From positions 124,001 to 188,000 of the forward strand of contig SUXC01000001.1 of NCBI GenBank assembly GCA_015061165.1: a stretch of DNA of 64,000 nucleotides. The letters run 5' to 3'. Below the pieces are notes generated by a model. The model saw nothing but the letters and a program-made list of their open reading frames with translations, was not told the DNA's origin and ran no database searches. A program made the translations under genes and the position numbers. Shown here piece after piece: positions 35,611 to 45,254 of the stretch (position 1 is the first letter of the stretch; the number at the start of each line of letters is the position of its first letter). The stretch comes from Bacteroidales bacterium (GTDB taxonomy: Bacteria; Bacteroidota; Bacteroidia; Bacteroidales; Paludibacteraceae).

Positions 35611-37589
35611 TGCGAAAAATAAGTGTTATATTGTGCTTTTTGATAGTTTGTGTTTATTGGCTTTCTGCTCAGCAATGGACCGAGATTATGCGCATTGAAA
35701 TGGTGGATTCTACTATCATTCTGCCTGTGGCAAATATTCAGCGTTTTGCATTTGACTATGTGAATGAGGATGAAAGGGATATGACTGAATATATTTCCAT
35801 GGATGATGTAGTAGCGCAAAAAAGGTGTGTGTTATTAGACTTAACGCAGCAAAATGCGCATAATGAGGAATCGGGTGAGCATAGTCGCAATGTATATTCT
35901 GCCCAATACTTACTCAATTTGGCGGGCATACCTTATACGATTGCCACCAATGTGCAGGATGCTATTGCTCAGGCGGATATGATTGTTTGTGCTTCGCCAT
36001 TCAAACAGAGTACACTGACACCCTCCGAGATACTGCTTCTCCAACAATGGATTGAGTCTGGCGGAGTATTCGTGGCTCCTGCTATAACGAATACCAACCA
36101 TCATTTGTGTTCGCTCTTTGGTGTAGAGTCTGTGGTGTATTCTAAGGATAGAAGAACCTTCACATGGCGCGATGAATATTTGGCAGAGAAGGAGTTGGAG
36201 TATTTTAATGAAGTGGAAGAGCGTACTGTGTCGTTGGGCAAAGCACGCAATATAACTGCTGAATCCATCAAAACCTATGGTTATCAGCCCACTACTGCTG
36301 AAGCGATGGCGTATTTTGATGATACAAATATGGCTGCAGTGCTGCGGAATCGTATAGGAAAAGGTATGATATACACCTTTGGTATTTTATGGCGCGATGT
36401 GGTGCAACGTTCGCAGTTAGGAAAAAATACGGCTGCTGCTCGTATTACCAGCAATGGTTTTGAACCTTCAGCGGATGTCTATGCCTTCTTTTTTAGGTCG
36501 TTATATGCCAAGATTAATCCTGTGTCTGTGTGGAAATATACCATTCCTCAGGGCTATGAGTCTGTATTGATTCCTACACACGATTGTGATTCGCGAACGG
36601 CATACGATGAAATGTATTGGGTGTCTGAATATGAAAAAAGTTTGGGACTAAGTGCACACTATTTTCTAACGGTTCATTATTTCCGCGATGCTGGCTATTT
36701 ATCGGATTTCTACAACGCAGAAACTAAGCCCAAAGCGCAGCGTTTGCTCGTGGATGGACATACTGTGGGCAGCCACTCCATTTGCCATTTCCCCGATTTC
36801 AGCAAGACCGAATTGTTTCCCGCTACAGTAGTGACCAAAGAGGCATACGCAGCCTCTGCTCATCACGATAAATCTACGGGTGTGACACAAGGAGGCTCTA
36901 CATGGGCAGAAGTTGGGTTGTCAAAACTAATTATTGAGGAGGATTTAGGTAATCGTGTTCGATCATTCCGCAGTGGACATTTATGTATGAACAAGAATAT
37001 ACCACTCGTGCAACAAGCGGTGGGATATAACTTTTCTTCCTGCTATGCTTCGTGCAATGTGTTGAGCCAATTCCCCTTCCACGAACGAATGGAGAATGAT
37101 TGGGCGGGTGCGCAAGGTGTATTGCAGATTCCACTGCATATATCCGATGTGATTAATGCTAATCCTATGACAGATTCTGCGTGGAATCATGCGCCTGATA
37201 TATGGTTGAAGGTGTTGGAAAAATTGCAGCGTAACTATGCTCCAACCGTATTGCTGATTCACCCAAACCGTGATTGGAAAATGTTTGCCTTGCAACAATT
37301 GGTGGAAGCTATGGATAGAGAAAAGGTTGGGCTATACAATTTTGAAGCATACGGTGATTTCTGGTTGGCGCGCGAAAAGATGGTCTTTGACTATACCTAT
37401 CTTCCCGATAGTAAGTCCATTGTTGTATGGGTGAATGAGCAGATAGAGGAAGAAACCGCGTGTGTATTTGCTGTGGATGTGCAGTCGGGCGTGGTGGTAG
37501 AAAATGCTGTTTTCGTTGATGAAAAGGGGCTGCAATCGAAGTTGCAAATCAAGAAAATGCAAGAGGGAAGGTATTTGCTATCTAAATAA
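35607..37589 (+). CDS. Secreted polysaccharide deacetylase-like protein (NodB fold)
   Basis: Signal peptide; VLIPTHDCDSRTAYDEM, DGHTVGSHSICHFPDF, RSFRSGHLCMNK, PTVLLIHPNRDW fit NodB motifs. Confidence 0.7.
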   Translation: MMRKISVILCFLIVCVYWLSAQQWTEIMRIEMVDSTIILPVANIQRFAFDYVNEDERDMTEYISMDDVVAQKRCVLLDLTQQNAHNEESGEHSRNVYSAQYLLNLAGIPYTIATNVQDAIAQADMIVCASPFKQSTLTPSEILLLQQWIESGGVFVAPAITNTNHHLCSLFGVESVVYSKDRRTFTWRDEYLAEKELEYFNEVEERTVSLGKARNITAESIKTYGYQPTTAEAMAYFDDTNMAAVLRNRIGKGMIYTFGILWRDVVQRSQLGKNTAAARITSNGFEPSADVYAFFFRSLYAKINPVSVWKYTIPQGYESVLIPTHDCDSRTAYDEMYWVSEYEKSLGLSAHYFLTVHYFRDAGYLSDFYNAETKPKAQRLLVDGHTVGSHSICHFPDFSKTELFPATVVTKEAYAASAHHDKSTGVTQGGSTWAEVGLSKLIIEEDLGNRVRSFRSGHLCMNKNIPLVQQAVGYNFSSCYASCNVLSQFPFHERMENDWAGAQGVLQIPLHISDVINANPMTDSAWNHAPDIWLKVLEKLQRNYAPTVLLIHPNRDWKMFALQQLVEAMDREKVGLYNFEAYGDFWLAREKMVFDYTYLPDSKSIVVWVNEQIEEETACVFAVDVQSGVVVENAVFVDEKGLQSKLQIKKMQEGRYLLSK

Positions 37590-37590
37590 A

Positions 37591-37617
37591 AAAAACGGGG
37601 TTACCCGTTTTTTTTAT
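37591..37617. terminator. Bidirectional terminator
   Basis: AAAAAAAACGGG-GTTA-CCCGTTTTTTTT between convergent genes. Confidence 0.75.
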
Positions 37618-38774
37618 TGTATAATACCGCCACCTACTACGAGGTTGTCTTTGTACATCACCAATGACTGACCCGGCGTTACGCCCCAGACGGGGGAAAC
37701 AAAGTGGACAGAAGCCCCCTCTGGGAGAGTAGGGGTGTTGGCTATTGGCAATTGGCGATTGGCTATTGGTAATAGGCGGGCAGGAACGGCGGGGGATTTG
37801 TAGCGGATACGGGCTTGCACTTGGGGCGACTCCTTGAGCCAATCCCAATCACGGATACGCACATCGGCAATAGTGGCTTGGGTAGTAAGCAAGTCCTCGC
37901 GGTCGCCCAAGGTCACACGGTTATGCGCTGCATCAATCTTCGTGACGAACTTAGGTGCTCCTAAAGCAATACCCAACCCCTTGCGCTGACCAATCGTATA
38001 ATGGCAATAACCTTGGTGCATGCCCAAAATCTTGCCTTGTGCATCTACGTACTCGCCCTGCGGAACGGATACACCATGCTGCGCGAGGAACGAACGATAG
38101 TCATTGTTGGGGATAAAACAAATATCTTGGCTCTCTGCTTTCTTGCTCAATGCCTCAAAACCGTGGTTAAGAGCAATCTGCCTAACCTCCGTCTTGGTCA
38201 GTCCTCCCAACGGAAATATCGTGTGGCGGAGGTTCTCCTCGGTGAGCATCCAGAGGAAATAGGTTTGGTCCTTATGGGTATCTACTGCGTTCTTGAGATA
38301 CATGTGTCCGCGGTGTTCGGCAATCTGCGCATAGTGCCCGGTGGCAATATAATCGCAGCCATACTGCTCGGCAGCCTGCATGAGTTTGCCCCACTTGATA
38401 TGCGAATTGCATAATACACAAGGATTAGGCGTGCGCCCGCGTGCGTACTCGCTCACGAAATTACCAATCACATGCTCGCGGAAGGTATCACGGAAATCCA
38501 ATATATGCTGCTCGAAGCCCAACGTAGCAGCCATGCGCTGCGCATCCATGATACTTTGCTCGGAAGCGCAGTGGGGGGAGGGAAGCCTACCCCCAGCCCC
38601 TCCCTCGAGGGAGGGGTGGGTATTGGATATGGGCGATTGGGTATTGGCAATTGGGGTAGGGTCGAAGGTGCGGAAAGTAGCACCGACCAACTCATAGCCC
38701 TGCTCCAACAGCAGAATGGCCGCTACGGTGGAGTCTATTCCACCTGACATACCTATGAGAACACGTTTGGACAT
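37614..38774 (-). CDS. mnmA: tRNA 2-thiouridine(34) synthase MnmA
   Basis: VLIGMSGGIDSTVAAILL, GRTPNPCVLCNSHIKWG, DYIATGHYA, KDQTYFLWML, GQRKGLGIALG. Confidence 0.93.
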   Translation of the reverse strand: MSKRVLIGMSGGIDSTVAAILLLEQGYELVGATFRTFDPTPIANTQSPISNTHPSLEGGAGGRLPSPHCASEQSIMDAQRMAATLGFEQHILDFRDTFREHVIGNFVSEYARGRTPNPCVLCNSHIKWGKLMQAAEQYGCDYIATGHYAQIAEHRGHMYLKNAVDTHKDQTYFLWMLTEENLRHTIFPLGGLTKTEVRQIALNHGFEALSKKAESQDICFIPNNDYRSFLAQHGVSVPQGEYVDAQGKILGMHQGYCHYTIGQRKGLGIALGAPKFVTKIDAAHNRVTLGDREDLLTTQATIADVRIRDWDWLKESPQVQARIRYKSPAVPARLLPIANRQLPIANTPTLPEGASVHFVSPVWGVTPGQSLVMYKDNLVVGGGIIQ

Positions 38775-38863
38775 ATATTTCGTTTTGAGGTTAAAGGCTA
38801 AAGGTTAGAGGTTAAAGGCTGGTGTTATGCGGCTTCGCCGCTATTTCTCGCCTCTCGCCTCAG

Positions 38864-38898
38864 CGGGGTCCCCGACGACACTTGTGTCGTGGGGTGCT
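38864..38898. repeat. REP-like palindromic element
   Basis: CGGGGTCCCCGACGACACTTGTGTCGTGGGGTGCT; related element at 62675-62714. Confidence 0.65.
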
Positions 38899-38928
38899 CT
38901 CTCGCCTTTAGCCTCATCGCCTTAAATA

Positions 38929-39912
38929 CTATATACTCAGTATCTGCATCGCTGCCCATTTGTCGGCATTGATATCTTTTTTCTGTTTGATGGCTTTGCT
39001 CAGCGGTACATATACGATCTCATCATCTTGTAGGCCCACCATAATATTGCGTTGGTCTTCGAGCAATGCTTGCACTGCTGCGATACCCATACGCGAAGCC
39101 AATATGCGGTCGTTGGCAGTAGGAGAACCACCACGTTGCAAGTGTCCAAGGATAGTTACACGCGAACTGAACTCGGGGTGTGCCTCTTCCATCATCTTGG
39201 CTACAGCCTGCGCTCCGCCTTCTATGGCATGCTCTTGCACGAGGACGATACTGGAGTTCTTGCTCTTGCGCTTGCCTTGACCAATGGCCTCCTCGATCTG
39301 CTCAATGATAGTTGCACGCTCAGGGATAATAGCAGCCTCAGCACCTGCTGCGATAGCGGCATTAAGTGTGAGGAAACCTGCATCGCGCCCCATGACCTCC
39401 ACAAGGAAAACACGCTCGTGGCTGGTAGCCGTATCGCGGAGGATATCCACACAGTTCATAATCGTATTGAGAGCCGTATCGTAGCCGATAGTGGCATCAG
39501 TACCCCATAGGTCGTTGTCAATAGTACCAGGAATACCTATCACAGGGATATTGTATTCTTGTGCGAACAATCGACCACCCGTAAATGAACCATCGCCACC
39601 AATCACAATTAGGGCTTCAATGCCTTCGCGCAGGATAGTCTCGTATGCCAGTTGGCGACCTTCCTTGGAGGTAAACTCAGGACAGCGAGCCGACTTGATG
39701 ATTGTACCACCACGAGGAATGATACCACTCACATCCTGTGTGGTAAACTCCTTCACTTCTCCATCTATCAGTCCTTTGTAGCCACGGTAGATGGCTTTGA
39801 CTTGAATGTCATTAGAGATAGCAGCGCGTGTTACAGCACGCAATGCTGCGTTCATACCTGGTGCATCGCCTCCTGAGGTGAGGACACCGATTGTTTTAGG
39901 TTTGTATTCCAT
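38929..39912 (-). CDS. pfkA: 6-phosphofructokinase
   Basis: [52 protein letters not shown]. Confidence 0.95.
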   Translation of the reverse strand: MEYKPKTIGVLTSGGDAPGMNAALRAVTRAAISNDIQVKAIYRGYKGLIDGEVKEFTTQDVSGIIPRGGTIIKSARCPEFTSKEGRQLAYETILREGIEALIVIGGDGSFTGGRLFAQEYNIPVIGIPGTIDNDLWGTDATIGYDTALNTIMNCVDILRDTATSHERVFLVEVMGRDAGFLTLNAAIAAGAEAAIIPERATIIEQIEEAIGQGKRKSKNSSIVLVQEHAIEGGAQAVAKMMEEAHPEFSSRVTILGHLQRGGSPTANDRILASRMGIAAVQALLEDQRNIMVGLQDDEIVYVPLSKAIKQKKDINADKWAAMQILSI

Positions 39913-39949
39913 ATATTCTTTTTGTTGTTGTGCAGTGTTGGGTGGTGCC

Positions 39950-40828
39950 TCATCGCCTTATCGCCTCGCTTATGCTTTCCATGAGCCATTTGGGGGTGGA
40001 GGTGGCACCGCAGATGCCTACACGTTCGGCGTTGTGGCACTGCTGCAATATCTCGGGGGTGAGGTCTGAAACACTACTTACAAAAATCGTGCAAGGATTG
40101 ACCTCAAGACAATTATTGTATAGCACTTTGGCGTTGGAGGACTTTTGTCCACCTACGAAAATCACCACATCGTTGCTGCGTGCAAAGTCTTGCAGACGCT
40201 TCACGCGGTTGGCGACATTGCGGCAAATGGTGTTGTGGTATTCAAAGACTGTATCCGGATACCCGATTCCCGATACCTTATTTTTAATCTCCGCCACAAT
40301 CTGCTCAAACTCCTCGACAGATTTGGTTGTTTGCGAGAAGAGGTAAATGGGGCGGGTGAAGTCCAATAGATGGAGATCGCTGATGGATTCAATCACGATA
40401 GCCGTGTTGTTGGTCTGTCCCTCCAAACCAATGACTTCGGCATGTCCTTTTTTGCCGAAAATCACTATTTGTGCCCCCGTGTTCTTGCCATGATTGGCTT
40501 GGTAGGTCTCTCGGATACGCTTTTGCAGGTGCAGTACCACTGGGCAAGAAGCATCTATGATCTCAATATTATTGCGTTGTGCGATATGATAGGTGGAAGG
40601 TGGCTCGCCGTGTGCACGAAGAAGCACACGCACATTGTGCAGGGTGCGGAGGTCATCGTAATCTATGGTCTCCAATCCTAAAGAGGCCAGGCGTTCTACT
40701 TCTTGACCATTATGCACTATGTCTCCGAGGCAGAATAGTGGTCCTTTCTGCAACTCGTTTTCGGCTGTTTGAATGGCAGTAGTTACACCAAAACAAAAGC
40801 CCGAATTATCATCTATCGTTACAATCAT
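39950..40828 (-). CDS. ispH: 4-hydroxy-3-methylbut-2-enyl diphosphate reductase
   Basis: [61 protein letters not shown]. Confidence 0.93.
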   Translation of the reverse strand: MIVTIDDNSGFCFGVTTAIQTAENELQKGPLFCLGDIVHNGQEVERLASLGLETIDYDDLRTLHNVRVLLRAHGEPPSTYHIAQRNNIEIIDASCPVVLHLQKRIRETYQANHGKNTGAQIVIFGKKGHAEVIGLEGQTNNTAIVIESISDLHLLDFTRPIYLFSQTTKSVEEFEQIVAEIKNKVSGIGYPDTVFEYHNTICRNVANRVKRLQDFARSNDVVIFVGGQKSSNAKVLYNNCLEVNPCTIFVSSVSDLTPEILQQCHNAERVGICGATSTPKWLMESISEAIRR

Positions 40829-41493
40829 AGCGCGCGTTGAAATATCTCAATGATATGCTCCATTTGCTCCTCACGAGTCATCAGACTATTATCCACCACC
40901 AGTGCATCTTCGGCTTGTCGGAGAGGACTTTCCGCACGGTGGGTATCGCGGTAGTCGCGATCGTTGGTATCGCGTAGCACTTCCTCGAAGACAGGGTTCT
41001 CGCCTTTGGCTTGCAACTCTTTGAAGCGGCGTTCGGCTCTCACTTCGGGCGAAGCCGTGAGGAAGAGTTTGAGTTCGGCATTAGGAAAAACCACCGTGCC
41101 TATATCACGTCCGTCCATGACAATGCCTTTGTGATCGCCCATGGCTTGCTGCTGCGCTACGAGGAAAGCACGCACCTCCTTAATAGTAGAGATTTGTGAG
41201 GCAAGATTGCCAATCTCAAGGGTGCGGATTTGCGATTCTACATCCTCGCCATTGAGGGTAACATGCTGACCGTCGGGCGTTTGGATAAAGGATATGTGTA
41301 TATCGCTGAGCAAATCTACCACTTGTTCTAAGTGGTTGGCTAATCCTGCTCGTTGGGCATATAGCGCCGTGGCACGATACATGGCACCTGTGTCCACGTA
41401 AATATAACCTGCATACTTGGCAAGGGCTTTCGCAATTGTGGATTTACCACAGGAAGAATAGCCATCAACGGCGACAATGATGTTATTTACCAT
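40825..41493 (-). CDS. cmk: Cytidylate kinase
   Basis: IIVAVDGYSSCGKSTIAKALA, YVDTGAMYRA, MDGRDIGTVVFP. Confidence 0.93.
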   Translation of the reverse strand: MVNNIIVAVDGYSSCGKSTIAKALAKYAGYIYVDTGAMYRATALYAQRAGLANHLEQVVDLLSDIHISFIQTPDGQHVTLNGEDVESQIRTLEIGNLASQISTIKEVRAFLVAQQQAMGDHKGIVMDGRDIGTVVFPNAELKLFLTASPEVRAERRFKELQAKGENPVFEEVLRDTNDRDYRDTHRAESPLRQAEDALVVDNSLMTREEQMEHIIEIFQRAL

Positions 41494-41516
41494 TTGACAA
41501 TTTACTATTTGACAAT

Positions 41517-42533
41517 TTATTTGAGAAAACTATTGATGTCGGTGGAGAGAGAGACTTGATAGGTGAAGTTGCTCTTGGTGTATTGGCTCATGGCAAAACC
41601 AAGGCGGAACTTGTATATCTTGACACCCGCACCAAAGCCAAGACCCGCCAAACTGCGCACGTTGGTTAGGTTCATCTCTGCTTGACGGCGGTGGTTGTAA
41701 CTCACAGTTAGGTAGAACTTTTCGCTCTTTGGCACAATATCCACCGCCCAAATGGTGTGGCGCAACAGCATATCATACCATTTGACATCTGCTTCCATAG
41801 GGGCTATATCCCAACGCTGCATGTTGTGCAGTGTGAGGGAGAGGCGCAGCGGAGCATGTGCAAGGCGATAACTGAGACCAACTTCGAGATTGAGGGGCAG
41901 CATTTCGGTGTGCTGACCTAAGTCTTCCTCGTAGAAACTCTTGAGTTGCCAACCTATATTGCGCAGCGCAATACCCATGTGGAACGTACTGTCTGCCGTT
42001 TGGAAGTGTCCTCCCACATCGGCTCCGAGGGCAAAACTATTGTATTGCTCATATACGCTGAAGATAGGTTTGAGCGTAACACCTACGCGGAATAAAGGCC
42101 CTAATTGTCTGGCGTACATGAGGTTGAGGCAAATGTCTTTGGCTGTAAAATCGGTGCCGAGCAGGTTGCCGTTCTCATCAGCGTAAGCCATCTGACCATA
42201 GTCGAGGTAGTGTACGCCTGCGGCGAAATAGTTGTTGTTGTAGTTGTGACCGTACATCACGCTACCGAACATGGTGCCAGCGAGGTAATAGGCGTAGTTG
42301 AGTTGCAACACTTTGTCGGTATGGGCAGTGAGTAGGGCAGGGTTGATGAATGCCATGCTAATGTCATCATCTGCTATGGCTACGTTCTCGCCACCCAAGG
42401 CATTGAGTCGTGAGGAAACGGGTAGGTCCAAGAAGTGGAAAACACTGCTGCCAGCACCTTTGATTTGCGCATGCATGGGCATAGAGACACTCCAAAGAAT
42501 GAGTAATAGGTATATAATTTTTCGTAGTTTCAT
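41517..42533 (-). CDS. porQ: Type IX secretion system protein PorQ-like
   Basis: SSVFHFLDLPVSSRLNALGGENVAIADDDISMAFINPALL; FadL/PorQ-like outer membrane family. Confidence 0.75.
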   Translation of the reverse strand: MKLRKIIYLLLILWSVSMPMHAQIKGAGSSVFHFLDLPVSSRLNALGGENVAIADDDISMAFINPALLTAHTDKVLQLNYAYYLAGTMFGSVMYGHNYNNNYFAAGVHYLDYGQMAYADENGNLLGTDFTAKDICLNLMYARQLGPLFRVGVTLKPIFSVYEQYNSFALGADVGGHFQTADSTFHMGIALRNIGWQLKSFYEEDLGQHTEMLPLNLEVGLSYRLAHAPLRLSLTLHNMQRWDIAPMEADVKWYDMLLRHTIWAVDIVPKSEKFYLTVSYNHRRQAEMNLTNVRSLAGLGFGAGVKIYKFRLGFAMSQYTKSNFTYQVSLSTDINSFLK

Positions 42534-42713
42534 TTTCGTGCAAACTTATCCAAAATATTCAGCGTGCAAAGTTACTACATTTTTTTGAATTGTGCAAGAA
42601 TAACACAACTAAAAATGCCATTTTCAAAAATATTGGCTGCTTTATTTGTGTATGTCGAAATTTTTTAGTAATTTTGCAGCGTAAAATGGATTAACTTTGT
42701 AAAACATAATATT

Positions 42714-44354
42714 ATGGAATTTAAGTATGCACCTATGTTTCAACTCGGAAAGGATGAAACAGAGTATTATCTGCTGACCAAAGACCATGTGTCGGTTGGC
42801 GAGTTTGAAGGTAAACCTATCCTCAAAATCGAGGCTGAAGGATTGACAAAAATGGCGAACGCAGCCTTCTCTGACGTGAGTTTTATGCTACGCCGTAGTC
42901 ACAACGAGCAAGTAGCAAAAATATTGCGTGACCCAGAGGCAAGCGACAACGATAAGTATGTAGCATTGACCTTCCTGCGCAATGCAGAAGTATCATGCAA
43001 AGGACAATTGCCTCTATGCCAAGATACGGGTACAGCCATTATCCACGGCGAGAAAGGACAACAAGTATGGACTGGCTACTGCGATGAAGAAGCCCTCTCA
43101 AAAGGTGTGTATCTCACCTACACCGAACGCAACCTTCGCTACTCGCAAAACGCTCCACTCAATATGTACGATGAGGTAAATACCAAATGCAACCTCCCTG
43201 CACAAATCGACCTTGAGGCTACCGAGGGTATGGAATATCACTTCCTCTGCGTAACCAAAGGTGGTGGCTCTGCCAACAAGACCTATCTCTATCAAGAGAC
43301 CAAAGCGCGTATCCAAAACCCAGGCACATTAATCCCATTCCTCGTGGAGAAAATGAAGAGCCTTGGCACAGCAGCATGTCCACCATACCATATCGCCTTT
43401 GTAATCGGCGGTACGAGTGCGGAGAAAAACCTGCTGACCGTGAAATTGGCCTCTACTCACTACTACGACACCTTGCCAACTACAGGTGATGAGACGGGTC
43501 GTGCGTTCCGCGACATTGAACTGGAGGAGCAACTGCTGAAAGAAGCATACAAGATTGGACTGGGTGCGCAGTTCGGTGGCAAATACATGGCACACGATAT
43601 TCGCGTGATTCGTTTGCCTCGTCATGGTGCAAGTTGCCCAATCGGCTTGGGCGTAAGTTGCTCGGCTGACCGCAATATCAAGTGTAAGATTAATAAAGAC
43701 GGTATTTGGATTGAGAAGATGGATAACAATCCTGCAAGCCTCATCCCCGAAGAACTGCGCAATGCAGGCGAAGGCGATGCTGTACGCATTGACCTCAACC
43801 AACCTATGGCGGAGGTATGCAAGATATTGACTCAATATCCTATCGGTACACGTCTTTCGCTCAATGGTACGATAATTGTAGGTCGTGATATAGCACATGC
43901 TAAGATTAAAGCCCGTCTGGATGCAGGCGAGGGTATGCCAGAGTACCTGAAGAACCACCCAATCTACTACGCAGGTCCTGCTAAAACACCAGCAGGTATG
44001 CCTTGTGGTTCGATGGGCCCAACCACAGCAGGTCGTATGGACCCATACGTGGATGAGTTCCAAGACAATGGCGGAAGTCTGATCATGTTGGCAAAAGGCA
44101 ATCGCTCTATCGATGTGACCAACGCTTGCCAAAAGCATGGTGGCTTCTACCTTGGCTCAATAGGTGGTCCTGCGGCTATCTTGGCACAAGAGAATATCAA
44201 GTCGATTGAGTGCGTGGAATATCCAGAATTGGGTATGGAAGCCATTTGGAAAATCGAAGTGGAGAACTTCCCAGCATTCATCCTCGTGGATGATAAGGGC
44301 AATGACTTCTTCAAGCAATTGAAGCCTTGCGAGGGATGTACGATACTTAAATAA
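42714..44354 (+). CDS. Class I fumarate hydratase
   Basis: [64 protein letters not shown]. Confidence 0.92.
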   Translation: MEFKYAPMFQLGKDETEYYLLTKDHVSVGEFEGKPILKIEAEGLTKMANAAFSDVSFMLRRSHNEQVAKILRDPEASDNDKYVALTFLRNAEVSCKGQLPLCQDTGTAIIHGEKGQQVWTGYCDEEALSKGVYLTYTERNLRYSQNAPLNMYDEVNTKCNLPAQIDLEATEGMEYHFLCVTKGGGSANKTYLYQETKARIQNPGTLIPFLVEKMKSLGTAACPPYHIAFVIGGTSAEKNLLTVKLASTHYYDTLPTTGDETGRAFRDIELEEQLLKEAYKIGLGAQFGGKYMAHDIRVIRLPRHGASCPIGLGVSCSADRNIKCKINKDGIWIEKMDNNPASLIPEELRNAGEGDAVRIDLNQPMAEVCKILTQYPIGTRLSLNGTIIVGRDIAHAKIKARLDAGEGMPEYLKNHPIYYAGPAKTPAGMPCGSMGPTTAGRMDPYVDEFQDNGGSLIMLAKGNRSIDVTNACQKHGGFYLGSIGGPAAILAQENIKSIECVEYPELGMEAIWKIEVENFPAFILVDDKGNDFFKQLKPCEGCTILK

Positions 44355-44375
44355 GAATTTAGAAGTAGGGATATT

Positions 44376-45212
44376 TTGACTGAAGAAAAGAAAAATAAAT
44401 CGTTTTGGCGTAAACTGCGCGATAAATACCGCATCAGCGTACTGGATGAGCGTACACTGACCGAGCATCTGCACATACACCTGAATGGATGGATTGCCAT
44501 TGTGGTAGCAGCTGTGCTCTTCCTGCTCACGATGGGATTGTTCTCGCTGGTGATTCTCTATACACCCGTCAAGAATTACCTGCCTGGTTATTCCGAAGAT
44601 ATACGACAACAGTTGTTGTTGGAGTCGGCTCGTGTGGATTCGTTGGGGACATCCATGGAACTACAACGACAATATTTGGATATCATCAAGCAAATTATGG
44701 TGGGCGAGGTGCATACAGATACAGTGCAGAGTTTGGACTCGCTATATATTGTTACGAAGGAACAACTGTTGGAAGCCAAAAGCGAAGCGACACAGGAGTT
44801 CATTGCGCAGTACGAAGCCAAAGAGAAAGATAATCTGCAACTCTTCTATGTGGCAAATACGACACCTGTGTTGTCTTTCTTCCGTCCAGCGCACGGCGTG
44901 ATTATTCAACCCTTCTCGGAGAAGGAGAAACGCTACAATGTACTGATTCAAACACCTGAGAATGAGAATGTAACGTCGGTTTTGACAGGTACAGTGGTGT
45001 ATGTCAATTATGAGATAGGTAACACCTATACCGTGATGGTGCAGCACACGAACTACCTATCCGTATATCGCAATATGGCTCAAGTACTCAAGCAGGTGGG
45101 CGATATTGTGCAAGCAGGAGAGAGTATGGCTATCATGGGAACGAAGCCACTGCTGTTTGAGTTGTGGCAGGCAGGTGTTGCCATTAATCCCGAAGAAGTG
45201 ATTGCATTTTAA
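44376..45212 (+). CDS. Degenerate M23/LytM-domain membrane protein
   Basis: N-terminal TM, coiled-coil, RPAHGVIIQPFSEKEKRYNVLIQTPENENVTSVLTGTVVYVNY...PLLFELWQAGVAINPEEVIAF; TTG start. Confidence 0.7.
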   Translation: MTEEKKNKSFWRKLRDKYRISVLDERTLTEHLHIHLNGWIAIVVAAVLFLLTMGLFSLVILYTPVKNYLPGYSEDIRQQLLLESARVDSLGTSMELQRQYLDIIKQIMVGEVHTDTVQSLDSLYIVTKEQLLEAKSEATQEFIAQYEAKEKDNLQLFYVANTTPVLSFFRPAHGVIIQPFSEKEKRYNVLIQTPENENVTSVLTGTVVYVNYEIGNTYTVMVQHTNYLSVYRNMAQVLKQVGDIVQAGESMAIMGTKPLLFELWQAGVAINPEEVIAF

Positions 45213-45254
45213 CCCCAGCCTTTACACTTTACACCCTACACTTTACACCATACA

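Noticed and set aside
43329-44138. 269-aa minus-strand ORF
   Set aside because: Antisense to fumarase; Cys/His/Trp-rich shadow ORF.
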